This document shows positions 17,891 through 26,805 of a DNA stretch of 64,000 bases, in pieces. This stretch comes from Bradyrhizobium diazoefficiens USDA 110. GTDB lineage: Bacteria; Pseudomonadota; Alphaproteobacteria; Rhizobiales; Xanthobacteraceae. The stretch is from NCBI RefSeq assembly GCF_000011365.1, contig NC_004463.1, forward strand, positions 6,248,001-6,312,000, written 5' to 3'. Under the pieces are notes generated by a model. It did no database searches. It saw only the letters and a list, made by a program, of their open reading frames with translations, and was not told where the DNA came from. Numbering within the stretch: the first letter of the stretch is position 1; the number at the start of each line of letters is the position of its first letter. The position numbers and the translations under genes are program-made.

Positions 17891-18697
17891 ATGCCGTCCG
17901 GCAGCGCAGACATTTCGTCGATCCTCGACCGCATTCTCGATGCGGCGACGGACAACCTCAGGATCGCGAAGATCCTGGTCCAGATGGGCCTCGATCCCAA
18001 CAACGTCACCTACGACGCGATCTTCAATCGGATGCTGGAGATCTTTGTCCAGAACATCACCCTGGCCAATCTGTTCGCCGCGGTCGGCGCCGGCTTCTTC
18101 GTCGCCACCCTCCTGATGCGGACCATGGTGCCCCTGCGCGTCGCCAACATGGTCGGCTGTGCATTCTTCGCCGTGTTCGGCGCGCTCTCCGCCAACGTCT
18201 CGACCTTCCTGCTCTATCTGCTGCTGCTTCCGATCAACGCTCTTCGCCTGCGGCAGATGCTCAAGCTGGTCAAGAAGGCGCGACATGCGGCCGAAGGCGA
18301 CATGTCGATCGAGTGGCTCAAGCCGTTCATGACCGAGCGCAAATATCGCCGCGGCGACACGCTGTTCAAACTGGGCGATCCGGCCAAGGAGATGCTCCTT
18401 ACGGTCACCGGAAAATTCCTGGTCAAGGAGATCAATGTCGAGATCGGGCCCGGAGCTCTCATGGGAGAGCTCGGCTTCCTGACGCCGGACAACCGGCGCA
18501 CCGGAACGATCGAATGCGTCGAAGACGGCCAGGTGCTGACGATCACCTATGACCGGCTGCTCGAGATCTACTTCCAGGATCCGCAGTTCGGCTACTACTT
18601 CCTGGTGCTGACCAGCCAGCGCCTGCTGCAAAACATCGATCGCTTGCAGAAGCAGCTCGCCACGGAACGGGCGGCGACGACGAACAGGATCGCGTGA
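17891..18697 (+). CDS. Membrane protein with cyclic-nucleotide-binding domain
   Basis: 268 aa from the ATG at 17891 (an in-frame start at 17756 is less likely). Two hydrophobic helices (about 55-75 and 80-105: LFAAVGAGFFVATLL, ANVSTFLLYLLLLP) precede a CAP_ED-like domain (about 140-235: FMTERKYRRGDTLFKLGDPA, GPGALMGELGFLTPDNRRT, TIECVEDGQVLTI). There is no helix-turn-helix, so it is not a Crp-type regulator. It probably senses a cyclic nucleotide or another ligand at the membrane. The partner is unknown. Confidence 0.75.
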   Translation: MPSGSADISSILDRILDAATDNLRIAKILVQMGLDPNNVTYDAIFNRMLEIFVQNITLANLFAAVGAGFFVATLLMRTMVPLRVANMVGCAFFAVFGALSANVSTFLLYLLLLPINALRLRQMLKLVKKARHAAEGDMSIEWLKPFMTERKYRRGDTLFKLGDPAKEMLLTVTGKFLVKEINVEIGPGALMGELGFLTPDNRRTGTIECVEDGQVLTITYDRLLEIYFQDPQFGYYFLVLTSQRLLQNIDRLQKQLATERAATTNRIA

Positions 18698-18704
18698 CCG
18701 CCGC

Positions 18705-19346
18705 TCAGCTCAGCAGCAGCGCCATGCCGGGATCGCCCTTCTCCATCGCGCGCCGGTAGGCCGGCCGCGCACCGATGCGGCCGAGATATTTCACCACGTT
18801 CGGACAACGCTGGAGATCATAGGGCTGGAAGTAGCGCATCGTGGTCAGCGAAAAGCCCATCATGATGTCGGCGGTGGTGAAGGTGTTGCCGGCGAGATAT
18901 TCGGCGTCACGAACCCGCGCATCGACCAGATCGAAGGCGCGGTCGACGCGCCCTCTGGTCGCGACCAGCATCGGATTGTCCCCGGCGGGCCTGAGCCGGT
19001 TCAGGATCATCAAGCGGCCCATGCCGGCTTGCAGCGTGCCGTTGGCGAAGTGAAACCAGTATAAAAACTGCGCGAAATCAGGGTCGTCCGGGCGGAGCAC
19101 GAGGCGCCCATTGCCGTATCTGGCCATGATGTAATCGACGATCGCGCCGGATTCGGCGAGCACGAGATCGCCGTCGGTGATGACGGGCGCCGCTCCGATC
19201 GGGTGCAGCGCCTTGTAGTCGGGAGGCGCCAGCATGGTGACGGAATCGCGAGCGTAGCGCTTGAGCTCATAGGGGATTTCGAGCTCCTCGCACAGCCAGA
19301 CGATGCGCTCGGACTGCGACTTGCCGAGATGATGGACGGTGAGCAT
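18705..19346 (-). CDS. Glutathione S-transferase family protein
   Basis: 213 aa. The N-terminal thioredoxin-like GST domain (HHLGKSQSERIVWLCEELE, GAAPVITDGDLVLAESGAIVDYI) carries the cis-Pro and ESGAI glutathione-binding motif. The all-helical C-terminal domain covers about 90-205 (FTTADIMMGFSL). A Ser in GKSQSER is the likely thiol-activating residue. It ends 7 bp from the convergent cyclic-nucleotide-binding gene. Substrate not inferable. Confidence 0.87.
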   Translation of the reverse strand: MLTVHHLGKSQSERIVWLCEELEIPYELKRYARDSVTMLAPPDYKALHPIGAAPVITDGDLVLAESGAIVDYIMARYGNGRLVLRPDDPDFAQFLYWFHFANGTLQAGMGRLMILNRLRPAGDNPMLVATRGRVDRAFDLVDARVRDAEYLAGNTFTTADIMMGFSLTTMRYFQPYDLQRCPNVVKYLGRIGARPAYRRAMEKGDPGMALLLS

Positions 19347-19396
19347 GGCGCCTCCTGCGGCCGTGGGATGGATCGTGATGCCGCATCATAGCATCG

Positions 19397-19492
19397 CCGT
19401 CACCCATCGAGGCTCCGCTTGCGATGCGTGCGCATCGCAAGCCTCGCGCCTCCAGCGACAACCGCTTCGCGGTTGCGCGGGGATGACGGGAT
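19397..19492. repeat. Intergenic palindromic repeat
   Basis: Contains a perfect palindrome, CTTGCGATGCG-TG-CGCATCGCAAG (19418-19441), and a second small hairpin, CAACCGC-TTC-GCGGTTG. GTCACCC and GGATGACGGG mark the ends. It lies between the GST and cytochrome b561 genes. Confidence 0.65.
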
Positions 19493-19517
19493 TGCGAGCA
19501 ACGCGTTTGGGAAAGCC

Positions 19518-20069
19518 CTACCCCGCCTCGTCCGCCACCATCCGCGTCACGACACGGTCGCGGCGGATGAAGTGGTGCCAGAGGGCGGCGACGACGTGAA
19601 CCGCGATCAGGGCGAGCAGCACATAGGCAAAGAGGATGTGGCGGTCCTCATAGGCGTTCGCCGCCGCACGGTCGGGAGAAGTGAATTGCGGCACGTGAAA
19701 CAGGCCGAAGAAGTCCGAATAATCGGGCGCGTGCGCGCCGGAATGCGCCCAGCCGAGCACGATGACCGCGATCACGGCGAGATACAGCGCGCCATGGCTG
19801 ATGCGGGCGGCCAGCCTCTGCCAGGGCTGGCTGTCGGCCGGCAACGCCGGCGTCGGGTTGACGACGCGCCAGACCAGGCGCAGCACCGTGAGCAGCAGGA
19901 TCACATAGCCGATATCGGCATGGATCGAGCGGTAGAAGAAACGGTCGGGCCGCGCCGGGATGTGGTTCATCCACCAGCCGAAGCCGATCATACCGATGAT
20001 CGTCAGCGCCAAAATCCAGTGCAGCCAGCGGGAAACGCTGCCCCAGCCGTTACTGGTGTTTCTGATCAT
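19518..20069 (-). CDS. Cytochrome b561 family protein
   Basis: 183 aa from the ATG at 20069, preceded by GGGGAG. Four membrane helices are visible (WLHWILALTIIGMIGFGWW, IGYVILLLTVLRLVW, ALYLAVIAVIVLGW, HILFAYVLLALIAVHVV). The haem-ligand His residues of the family are present in SRWLHW, SIHADIGY, ISHGALYL and VHVVAALWHHF. It likely passes electrons between quinol and a periplasmic acceptor. The short arginine-rich C-terminus faces the cytoplasm. Divergent from murI. Confidence 0.85.
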   Translation of the reverse strand: MIRNTSNGWGSVSRWLHWILALTIIGMIGFGWWMNHIPARPDRFFYRSIHADIGYVILLLTVLRLVWRVVNPTPALPADSQPWQRLAARISHGALYLAVIAVIVLGWAHSGAHAPDYSDFFGLFHVPQFTSPDRAAANAYEDRHILFAYVLLALIAVHVVAALWHHFIRRDRVVTRMVADEAG

Positions 20070-20242
20070 GTCGGCTCCCCGGAATTCTGCGGATATGTCC
20101 CCGTCCGCAGTGCAACACCCGTGCTGATAGCGGGAACATGCGGCAATCGCGAAATTGAATCGTTCAAAATTGGCCCCAGGTGCCACCGCCGCAAAACCGC
20201 CCCAAAAACCGAATGGTAACCAAGACGCTTTAAGGTAACGAC

Positions 20243-21040
20243 GTGACCAATTCCCCGACGATCCTGGTGTTCGATTCCGGCCTTGGCGGGCTCACGGTGC
20301 TCCGTGAGGTCGTGGCCACGCGCCCGGACGCGCATTACGTCTACGTCGCCGACGACGCCTTCTTCCCCTACGGCCACCACAGCGAGGACGAGATCATCGC
20401 CCGTGTCGTGCCGCTGATGGGGGAACTGATCGGCACCCATGATCCGGACCTCGTCGTCATCGCCTGCAACACGGCGTCCACCCTGGTCCTATCGCACCTG
20501 CGCACCGCTTATTCCCTGCCCTTCGTCGGCACGGTGCCGGCGATCAAGCCGGCCTGTGCGCAGTCGAAGAGCCGGCGAGTCTCGGTGCTCGGCACCAAGG
20601 GCACGGTGAAGCGCGAATACACCAAGGCGCTGATCCGCGACTTCGCGCAGGGATGCGAGGTGACGCTGGTCGGCTCGCCCGAACTCGCCTCGCTCGCCGA
20701 ACGCGCACTCGGCGGCCATCCGATCAGCGACGACGACATCCTTGCCGAGCTCACCCCCTGCTTCGTCGGCGATGCCGCCGACGCAGGCGCGCGTACCGAC
20801 ACGGTGGTGCTGGCGTGCACGCATTATCCGCTCCTGCTCGACCGGCTGACCAGGCTCGCGCCCTGGCCGGTGGACTGGATCGACCCGGCACCCGCCATCG
20901 CCCGCCGCGTATCGGATCTGCTCGGCCCGGCTATCGGCGGCATCATGCAGTCCGGCGCCGAAATGATCTTCACCTCGAACCGTGTGCATGACCTTTCGGC
21001 CACGCTGACGCCGTTCTTCGGCGGCCGCGCGCTGGCCTGA
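20243..21040 (+). CDS. murI: Glutamate racemase
   Basis: 265 aa, GTG start. Interconverts L- and D-glutamate for peptidoglycan. The two catalytic cysteines are Cys75 (VIACNTAS) and Cys192 (LACTHYPLL). The N-terminal FDSGLGGLTVLREV and PYGHHSEDEI are diagnostic. Full family length. Monocistronic in appearance, divergent from the cytochrome b561 gene; the aldolase gene follows at 62 bp. Confidence 0.95.
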   Translation: MTNSPTILVFDSGLGGLTVLREVVATRPDAHYVYVADDAFFPYGHHSEDEIIARVVPLMGELIGTHDPDLVVIACNTASTLVLSHLRTAYSLPFVGTVPAIKPACAQSKSRRVSVLGTKGTVKREYTKALIRDFAQGCEVTLVGSPELASLAERALGGHPISDDDILAELTPCFVGDAADAGARTDTVVLACTHYPLLLDRLTRLAPWPVDWIDPAPAIARRVSDLLGPAIGGIMQSGAEMIFTSNRVHDLSATLTPFFGGRALA

Positions 21041-21101
21041 CTTTCCGCGCCAACGACGCGCTGCTAGGCTTCGCCGTCGTCATCTCCGCGCAGGTTTTCT
21101 C

Positions 21102-21875
21102 ATGTCGGTCCAGACCACGCCGCTCAACCGTCTCCGCCAATTGTGGCGCGAGGGCCGCCCCGCCTTCGGCGCCATCGCGACCATCCCGAGCGTGCAGACC
21201 GTGCAGATCATGGCGCGCTCGCTCGACTGGATCATCGTCGATCTCGAGCACGGGCCGATCGGCCTCACCGAAGCGCATGCGATGATCGCCGCCACGACCG
21301 GCACGCCGTGCACGCCGCTGGTGCGGATCGCGGCGAACGAACCGTGGCTTGCGAAAGCGCCGATGGACATCGGCGCCTTCGGCATCAATTTTCCGATGAT
21401 CACGAACCGCAGCGAGGCGGAGAAAGCGGTGCGCAGCGTACGCTATCCGCCGCGCGGCGATCGTCTCTGGGGTCCCTTCCACGCGCCATTCCGCTGGGGC
21501 CAGTCGATGCCGGACTACATGGCCGGCGCCGACGACGAGATGATCTGCATGATCACCATCGAGCATGTCGACGCCGTCAACCGCATCGACGAGATCATGG
21601 CCACCCCCGGCATCGACGTCGCGGTGATCGGCCCCGGCGATCTCGCCACCTCCATCAACAAGCGCGGCCAGATGGACGATCCGGAGCTCTTGGAGCTGGT
21701 CGCGCGCGCCGAGGCCGGCATCCTCAGAAGCGGCGTGCCGATCGGCGGCGTCGCCCGCACCGCCGACCAGGCCAACGCCCTGGTCGACCGTGGCTACCGC
21801 GCCATCGCGCTCGGCTTCGACTGGTCGCTGTTCCAGCGCGGCATCATGGCGGCGTTCGAGGGCATCAGGCGCTGA
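21102..21875 (+). CDS. HpcH/HpaI-family aldolase
   Basis: 257 aa. A class II, divalent-metal pyruvate-type aldolase of the HpcH/HpaI/GarL family. LDWIIVDLEHGP carries a metal/substrate segment, PRGDRLWGPF the typical central loop, MICMITIEHVDAVNRIDEI the metal-binding Glu region and VAVIGPGDLATSI the metal-binding Asp. It could cleave 4-hydroxy-2-oxo acids; the substrate cannot be fixed and no catabolic partners are near. Confidence 0.88.
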   Translation: MSVQTTPLNRLRQLWREGRPAFGAIATIPSVQTVQIMARSLDWIIVDLEHGPIGLTEAHAMIAATTGTPCTPLVRIAANEPWLAKAPMDIGAFGINFPMITNRSEAEKAVRSVRYPPRGDRLWGPFHAPFRWGQSMPDYMAGADDEMICMITIEHVDAVNRIDEIMATPGIDVAVIGPGDLATSINKRGQMDDPELLELVARAEAGILRSGVPIGGVARTADQANALVDRGYRAIALGFDWSLFQRGIMAAFEGIRR

Positions 21876-21942
21876 ACAGGCCGATTGCCACCTTGCCGGG
21901 AACTGCCGCGCTGCTAGGGTCGGCCCTTCCAGGGAGGAAATA

Positions 21943-22326
21943 ATGCTCAAAAAGACTTTGCTCGCTCTGTCCTTCGCAGGCCTTGCCTTTGCGGCCTTCG
22001 CCCAGCAGCCCGCCATCAAGCGCACCCCACTCCAGAAGACCGATTTCCCGGACGGCTACACGACCCTGACCGCCATCGCCGAAGTGCCGCCCGGCGGCGC
22101 CGCTGGCCGTCACACCCATCCCGGGATCGAGACCGGCTATGTGCTGGAAGGCGAGGCCGATCTCCTCGTCGAAGGCCAGCCTGACAAGCACCTGAAGGCC
22201 GGCGATTCTTATCTGATCCCGGCCGGCGTCGTCCACGACGCCAAGACCCACGGCGATAAATCATTGAAAATCATTGGTATTTACGTCTACGACAAGACCA
22301 AGCCGCTGGCGACGCCAGCCCCCTGA
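21943..22326 (+). CDS. Exported cupin-domain protein
   Basis: 127 aa with AGGGAGG before the ATG at 21943. A Sec signal peptide (LKKTLLALSFAGLAFAAFA) is followed by a single cupin barrel with metal-binding His residues in GRHTHPGIETGYVLEGE and a second motif in GDSYLIPAGVVHDAK. Periplasmic single-domain cupins of this type are common in Bradyrhizobium and have no fixed reaction. Confidence 0.85.
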   Translation: MLKKTLLALSFAGLAFAAFAQQPAIKRTPLQKTDFPDGYTTLTAIAEVPPGGAAGRHTHPGIETGYVLEGEADLLVEGQPDKHLKAGDSYLIPAGVVHDAKTHGDKSLKIIGIYVYDKTKPLATPAP

Positions 22327-22431
22327 TGCGGCGAACCGACCGACCCCAAGCGGGTTGGTTCGTGCTAGAGCACGCGGCGAGCGGGCGACCGCTCGCTGCA
22401 CATATTTTAGTCCGCAGGAACCGAAAGACCC

Positions 22432-23199
22432 ATGCGCGGGACGCCCAAGACCATTTCGCTGCCGCGCCGCCTGATCTGCGACCTGATGCGCGCGTCGATG
22501 GACGTGCCCTTCGTCTCGCTGTCCCGTTCGCTCAATATCCGCCCCCTGCTGGAGGCGCGCTCGGGCGCGATGGCGCCCGCCGGCTGGGCTGCGATGTTCG
22601 TCAAGGCCTTCGCCCTGGTCGCCAGGGACGAGCCGATTCTGCGCACGGTCTACGCCAAATGGCCTTGGCCGATGCTCTACGAGCTGCCGAAGAGCGTCGC
22701 ACTGGTGGCTATCGCGCGGGTCGAGGACGGCGAGGAATGCGTGCTGCCGCAGCGAATCGCAGCCCCGGAGGCTCTTTCCCTGGCCGCGGTCGATGCCGAG
22801 ATCCGGCGCGGCAAGACGGCGCCGATCAACGACGTTCCCATGTTCCGCAAGATCATGCGGGCGACCCGCCTGCCGCTGCCGCTGCGGCGGCTGTCCTGGG
22901 CCATCGGGCTCAATTTCGGCCGGCAGCGGGGCAACTGGTTCGGCAGCTTCGCGGTGAGCTCGGTGGCCGCCTATGGCGGCGGCGAGCTGCATCCCGTCAC
23001 GCCCGGCCCCTTCATCGTCAGCTATGGGGTGGTTGCGCCCGACCAGACCATCCATGTCGTGATCCGCTGGGACCACCGGGTCACCGACGCCACCCCCATG
23101 GCCCGGGTCCTGACCCGGCTGGAACAGGTCCTGAACACTGAAATCGCTGCCGAATTGCGGGCGGCCGGCCCGAAGCCGATCCGGGTGGTCGGGACTTGA
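22432..23199 (+). CDS. Stand-alone 2-oxoacid dehydrogenase acyltransferase-like protein
   Basis: 255 aa resembling the catalytic (C-terminal) domain of E2 acyltransferases and the chloramphenicol acetyltransferase fold. The signature is WDHRVTDATPMARVL near residue 215, corresponding to the E2 DHRxxDG motif with Ala in place of Gly. Lipoyl and peripheral-subunit-binding domains are absent, so it cannot act as a normal E2. Acyl donor and acceptor unknown. Confidence 0.72.
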   Translation: MRGTPKTISLPRRLICDLMRASMDVPFVSLSRSLNIRPLLEARSGAMAPAGWAAMFVKAFALVARDEPILRTVYAKWPWPMLYELPKSVALVAIARVEDGEECVLPQRIAAPEALSLAAVDAEIRRGKTAPINDVPMFRKIMRATRLPLPLRRLSWAIGLNFGRQRGNWFGSFAVSSVAAYGGGELHPVTPGPFIVSYGVVAPDQTIHVVIRWDHRVTDATPMARVLTRLEQVLNTEIAAELRAAGPKPIRVVGT

Positions 23200-23209
23200 C
23201 CGCGCAGCG

Positions 23210-23310
23210 GTCATCCCGGGGCGGTGCGATAGCACCGAGCCCCGGATCTCGAGATTCTCAGGCCCGCAATTGCGCACCATAGTTCGGTGCTTCGCTCCCC
23301 CCGGAATGAC
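23210..23310. repeat. Intergenic palindromic repeat (degenerate copy)
   Basis: Starts GTCATCCCGGGG and ends CCCCCGGAATGAC, with CCGGATCTCGAGATTCTCAGG in the middle. Same family as the elements at 4092, 33861 and 45341 but less symmetric. It lies between the E2-like gene and the rpsD promoter. Confidence 0.65.
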
Positions 23311-23321
23311 GGGCTAAAGAA

Positions 23322-23350
23322 TTGACAGCGAACCCCAAACTCCCCTAAAA
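23322..23350 (+). promoter_or_regulatory. Probable rpsD promoter
   Basis: TTGACA at 23322-23327, a 17-bp spacer and CTAAAA at 23345-23350. The -35 is consensus and the -10 weaker. It would give a leader of about 148 nt before the rpsD start at 23505. Confidence 0.55.
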
Positions 23351-23360
23351 GCCGCCTGCT

Positions 23361-23394
23361 CGCGGGCCGATTTCGGCCCGCGAAGCGTTTCGCG
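23361..23394 (+). promoter_or_regulatory. Two overlapping hairpins in the rpsD leader
   Basis: Hairpin 1 is CGCGGGCC-GATTTC-GGCCCGCG (23361-23382). Hairpin 2 is CGCGAA-GCGT-TTCGCG (23379-23394). They share four bases at 23379-23382, so they cannot both form fully. They lie within a few bases of the predicted transcription start, a position suited to autoregulation or mRNA stability. Function is inferred only. Confidence 0.5.
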
Positions 23395-23504
23395 ACCCGT
23401 GGTCCTATCCCTTAAGCTTTGGGGATCGGACCTGTCGGTGCCGGGCTTTGGCCTGTCACACAGGAGGGCGCGTTTCCTCAAACCATGCAACCGAAGAGGA
23501 CGCG

Positions 23505-24122
23505 ATGACTAAGCGCAGTGAGGCGAAGTACAAGATCGATCGCCGTATGGGCCAGAACATCTGGGGCCGCCCGAAGAGCCCCGTGAACCGCCGCGAGTAC
23601 GGCCCCGGCCAGCACGGCCAGCGCCGCAAGGGCAAGCTCTCCGACTTCGGCGTGCAGCTGCGCGCGAAGCAGAAGCTGAAGGGCTATTACGCCAACATTT
23701 CCGAGCGCCAGTTCCACGGCATCTATGTCGAGGCGAGCCGCCTCAAGGGTGACACCGGCGAGAACCTGATCGGCCTCCTGGAGCGTCGTCTCGACGCGGT
23801 CGTGTACCGCGCCAAGTTCGTCTCGACGATCTTCGCCGCGCGCCAGTTCATCAACCACGGCCACATCAAGGTGAACGGCCGCAAGGTCAACATCTCGAGC
23901 TACCAGCTCAAGGTCGGCGACGTGGTCGAGGTCAAGGAAGCCTCCAAGCAGCTCGCCCACGTGCTCGAAGCCAGCCAGCTCCCCGAGCGCGACACCCCCG
24001 ACTATCTCGACGTCGACCACGGCAAGATGACCGCGAAGTACATTCGCATCCCCGGCCTCTCCGACGTGCCGTTCCCGGTGCAGATGGAGCCGCATCTGGT
24101 CGTCGAATTCTATTCGCGCTGA
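23505..24122 (+). CDS. rpsD: 30S ribosomal protein S4
   Basis: 205 aa, ATG after GAAGAGGA. Binds 16S rRNA and nucleates assembly of the small subunit. The N-terminal part ([20 protein letters not shown]) is the alphaproteobacterial form, and the S4 RNA-binding domain is at about 95-160 ([29 protein letters not shown]). Monocistronic with its own promoter and terminator. The frame is open further upstream (23448), but the ATG at 23505 is fixed by homology and ribosome binding site. Confidence 0.98.
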   Translation: MTKRSEAKYKIDRRMGQNIWGRPKSPVNRREYGPGQHGQRRKGKLSDFGVQLRAKQKLKGYYANISERQFHGIYVEASRLKGDTGENLIGLLERRLDAVVYRAKFVSTIFAARQFINHGHIKVNGRKVNISSYQLKVGDVVEVKEASKQLAHVLEASQLPERDTPDYLDVDHGKMTAKYIRIPGLSDVPFPVQMEPHLVVEFYSR

Positions 24123-24144
24123 TAACTCGGCACACCAATGTTCA

Positions 24145-24172
24145 AAGGCCCCGGTTTTCCGGGGCCTTTTTG
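24145..24172 (+). terminator. Factor-independent terminator of rpsD
   Basis: AAAGGCCCCGG-TTTT-CCGGGGCCTTT forms an 11-bp stem followed by further T residues, 22 bp after the rpsD stop. Confidence 0.9.
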
Positions 24173-24457
24173 TTTGGTAGCATGCCATCGATGTCTCGGA
24201 TGGCCGGCCAGTTCGCCAACGCTCTGCCTTCGGCACTGAAGCGGCGATTCGGGCGTGGGCGGCCCTCTCCCGCGACCAGCAGGTCTGCCGATATCGGGGG
24301 CTGTTCGCTCATCCCGATTGCAATATGTTCACAGCGGACACGCCAGACGACATCCTTCTTGCCGCGCGACACCGCATCGCTCAACGTTCCCGTGGCTGAG
24401 AAACGATGCACGCAGTACGTCGCAATTGTTCGACTAGATGAAATGACGAGACCAGCC
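24173..24457. other. Intergenic region without a recognised gene
   Basis: About 285 bp between the rpsD terminator and the threonine aldolase gene. It is open in the frame of the downstream gene but shows no family resemblance or ribosome binding site. It presumably contains that gene's promoter; I cannot place it. Confidence 0.4.
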
Positions 24458-25525
24458 ATGCTCTACACCCCGCCCCCGATCGATCCCAAGGCGCCGCCGG
24501 TGCGCATCAATCTGCTGTCGGACACCCAGACCAAGCCGACGGCTGCGATGCGCGAGGCGATGGCGCGCGCCGAGGTCGGCGACGAGCAGGTCGGCGACGA
24601 TCCGACCGTGAACGCGCTGTGCGAGCGCGTTGCGGATCTGCTCGGCAAGGAGGCCGCCGTGTACATGCCCTCGGGCACGATGTGCAACGTCACCGCGACG
24701 CTGGTGCATTGCCGGCCCGGCGACGAGATTCTCGCGCACGAGACCGCGCACATCATCGCCCGTGAGGGCGGCGCGCATGCCGCGATCGGCGGCTTCCAGG
24801 TTACGCAGCTCAAGGGCCCCGACGGCCAGTTCACGCCGGAGACGTTCCGGAAAGCTCTGCACCCGCGCACGCGCTACCAGCCGCCGCAGACCGTCGTCAG
24901 CGTCGAGCAGACCGCCAATATCGGCGGCGGCACGATCTGGAAGAAGGCCGCACTCGACGAGATCGTCGAGATCGCCAGGCAGCACGGCCTCGTCACCCAC
25001 ATGGACGGCGCGCGGCTGCTCAACGCCACGGTGGCGAGCGGCATCTCTCCGCGCGACATGACCGCTGGCTGGGATTCGGCCTGGATCGACTTCTCCAAGG
25101 GCCTGGGCGCGCCGATCGGCGGCGTGCTCGCCGGCTCGCGCGCCTTCATCGACGCGGTCTGGCAGTGGAAGCAGCGCCTCGGCGGCTCGATGCGGCAGGC
25201 CGGAATCTGCGCCGCCGCCTGCATCTACGCCCTCGACCATCACGTCGATCGCCTTGCCGACGATCATGCCCATGCGCGCGCACTCGCCCGCGGACTGTCG
25301 CAGATCGCAGGCATCGAGGTGCAGGAGCCCGAGACCAACCTCGTGTTCTTCAAGCCCGATGGCGCCGGCGTCCCCGGCGACAAGATGGTCGCCGCACTGC
25401 GCCAGCGCGGCGTGACGCTCGCGATGATGGACGGCCGCATCCGCGCCTGCACGCATCTCGACGTCAATGCGAGCCAGATCGAGGAAACGATCGGATACGT
25501 GCGCGAGATCGTGCGCGGGGCGTAA
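24458..25525 (+). CDS. Low-specificity threonine aldolase family protein
   Basis: 355 aa from the ATG at 24458; an in-frame ATG at 24443 adds five residues and cannot be excluded. PLP-dependent beta-eliminating lyase / threonine aldolase: INLLSDTQTKPTAAMREAM, GDEQVGDDPTVNALCERVA, the HMDGARLLNA aspartate that contacts the PLP nitrogen, and the PLP-binding Lys in WIDFSKGLGAPIGG. Cleaves L-threonine or allo-threonine to glycine and acetaldehyde, and may accept other beta-hydroxy amino acids. Confidence 0.88.
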   Translation: MLYTPPPIDPKAPPVRINLLSDTQTKPTAAMREAMARAEVGDEQVGDDPTVNALCERVADLLGKEAAVYMPSGTMCNVTATLVHCRPGDEILAHETAHIIAREGGAHAAIGGFQVTQLKGPDGQFTPETFRKALHPRTRYQPPQTVVSVEQTANIGGGTIWKKAALDEIVEIARQHGLVTHMDGARLLNATVASGISPRDMTAGWDSAWIDFSKGLGAPIGGVLAGSRAFIDAVWQWKQRLGGSMRQAGICAAACIYALDHHVDRLADDHAHARALARGLSQIAGIEVQEPETNLVFFKPDGAGVPGDKMVAALRQRGVTLAMMDGRIRACTHLDVNASQIEETIGYVREIVRGA

Positions 25526-25541
25526 GTCCCGTAGCCCGCGA

Positions 25542-26804
25542 TCAGCGCCCCATCGCCTGATAGATCAGCGTCTTCAGCGCCAGCTGGATCCGGCCGCGCT
25601 GCGACGGGGTCTGCACCATGAAGATCCCGAACAGATCGTCTTCGGGATCGATGAAGAAGAAGGTGCCGCCGACGCCGTCCCAGCGATATTCGCCGAGTGG
25701 CCATGACGTACCCGCCGGCACGGACGTGCGCACCGCAAAGCCGAGGCCGTAGCCGGAGGACGCGCCCGGATAATAGTTCTGGTCGCGCGCGATTCTGGTC
25801 TCCGGTCCGATATGATCCGACGCCATCAGCGCAATGGTCTCGGGCTTGAGATAGCGCCGGCCGTCATAGGTGCCGCCATTCAGCAGCATCTGCGCGAAAC
25901 GGGCGTAGTCGCCGACGGTGCCAACCATCCCGCCACCGCCCGACTCCCAGGTCGCCGGCCGCCTGATATCGCGGACCTGCGTCGTCGGATTGATGTTGCG
26001 GTCCTCCGGCATCGGCTCGGCAATGCGGGGAAACTTGGCGGGATCGGCGACGAAGAATGCCGTCTCGGTCATGCCGAGCGGACCCAGCAGCCGCTCCCTC
26101 TCGAACTGGAGCAGCGTCTTTCCCGAGATCACCTCGACGACGCGTCCGAGCACGTCGGTGGAAAAGCCGTAATCCCACACCGTGCCCGGCTGCTCGACCA
26201 GCGGCAGCGTGGCGATCTTCGCGGCGAAGTCGGCATTGCTGAGATTGCGATTGAAGAGCTTCGCCTCGGCATAGAGCTCGCGCACCGCGCCGCCGCCGTA
26301 ATAGCCATAAGGCAGTCCGGAGGTGTGACGCATCAGATCCTTGATCGTGACCGGATGTTCGAGCGGCTCCAGCGCCAGCCCGACCTTGCCGTCCTCGCCT
26401 TTCTTTTCGACGCCGACCTTCATGCCGGCAAAGGCCGGAATGTACTTTGAAACGGGATCGTCGAGCGCGAGCTTGCCCTCCTCGACCAGCATCATCGCCA
26501 TCACGGAGGTGATCGGCTTCGACATCGAATAGAGGCGGAAGATCGTGTCCGCGCTCATCGAGATCTCGGTCGCGACGTCGCGGACGCCAAAATTCTCGTA
26601 ATAGACCGGCTTGCCGTGCTGCTGGAGCAGCAGGATCGCGCCGGGTATCTTGCCGGTCGCGACCTCGTTGCGGATGTAGTCGGAGACTTTTGCCAAGCCT
26701 TCAGGCGAGAGGCTGTGCGCGGGGCGCCCCTCGTAGCCTGCTCTCGCGCCGACCACACCGACCAGAACGACGAGCGCCGCGATCAGCGCGCGGCGCCCGT
26801 TCAT
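25542..26804 (-). CDS. Serine hydrolase (beta-lactamase/class C family), second of tandem pair
   Basis: 420 aa from the ATG at 26804, preceded by GGAG. Signal peptide (NGRRALIAALVVLVGVVGARA). The catalytic SxxK motif is SMSKPITSVMAMML (around residue 90), and the tyrosine motif is probably YGFSTDVLG. Belongs to the EstB / penicillin-binding-like esterase family. Its ATG lies one base after the stop of the paralogous gene upstream, so both are in one operon and probably translationally coupled. Likely periplasmic esterase or peptidase-like enzyme. Confidence 0.85.
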   Translation of the reverse strand: MNGRRALIAALVVLVGVVGARAGYEGRPAHSLSPEGLAKVSDYIRNEVATGKIPGAILLLQQHGKPVYYENFGVRDVATEISMSADTIFRLYSMSKPITSVMAMMLVEEGKLALDDPVSKYIPAFAGMKVGVEKKGEDGKVGLALEPLEHPVTIKDLMRHTSGLPYGYYGGGAVRELYAEAKLFNRNLSNADFAAKIATLPLVEQPGTVWDYGFSTDVLGRVVEVISGKTLLQFERERLLGPLGMTETAFFVADPAKFPRIAEPMPEDRNINPTTQVRDIRRPATWESGGGGMVGTVGDYARFAQMLLNGGTYDGRRYLKPETIALMASDHIGPETRIARDQNYYPGASSGYGLGFAVRTSVPAGTSWPLGEYRWDGVGGTFFFIDPEDDLFGIFMVQTPSQRGRIQLALKTLIYQAMGR

Positions 26805-26805
26805 G

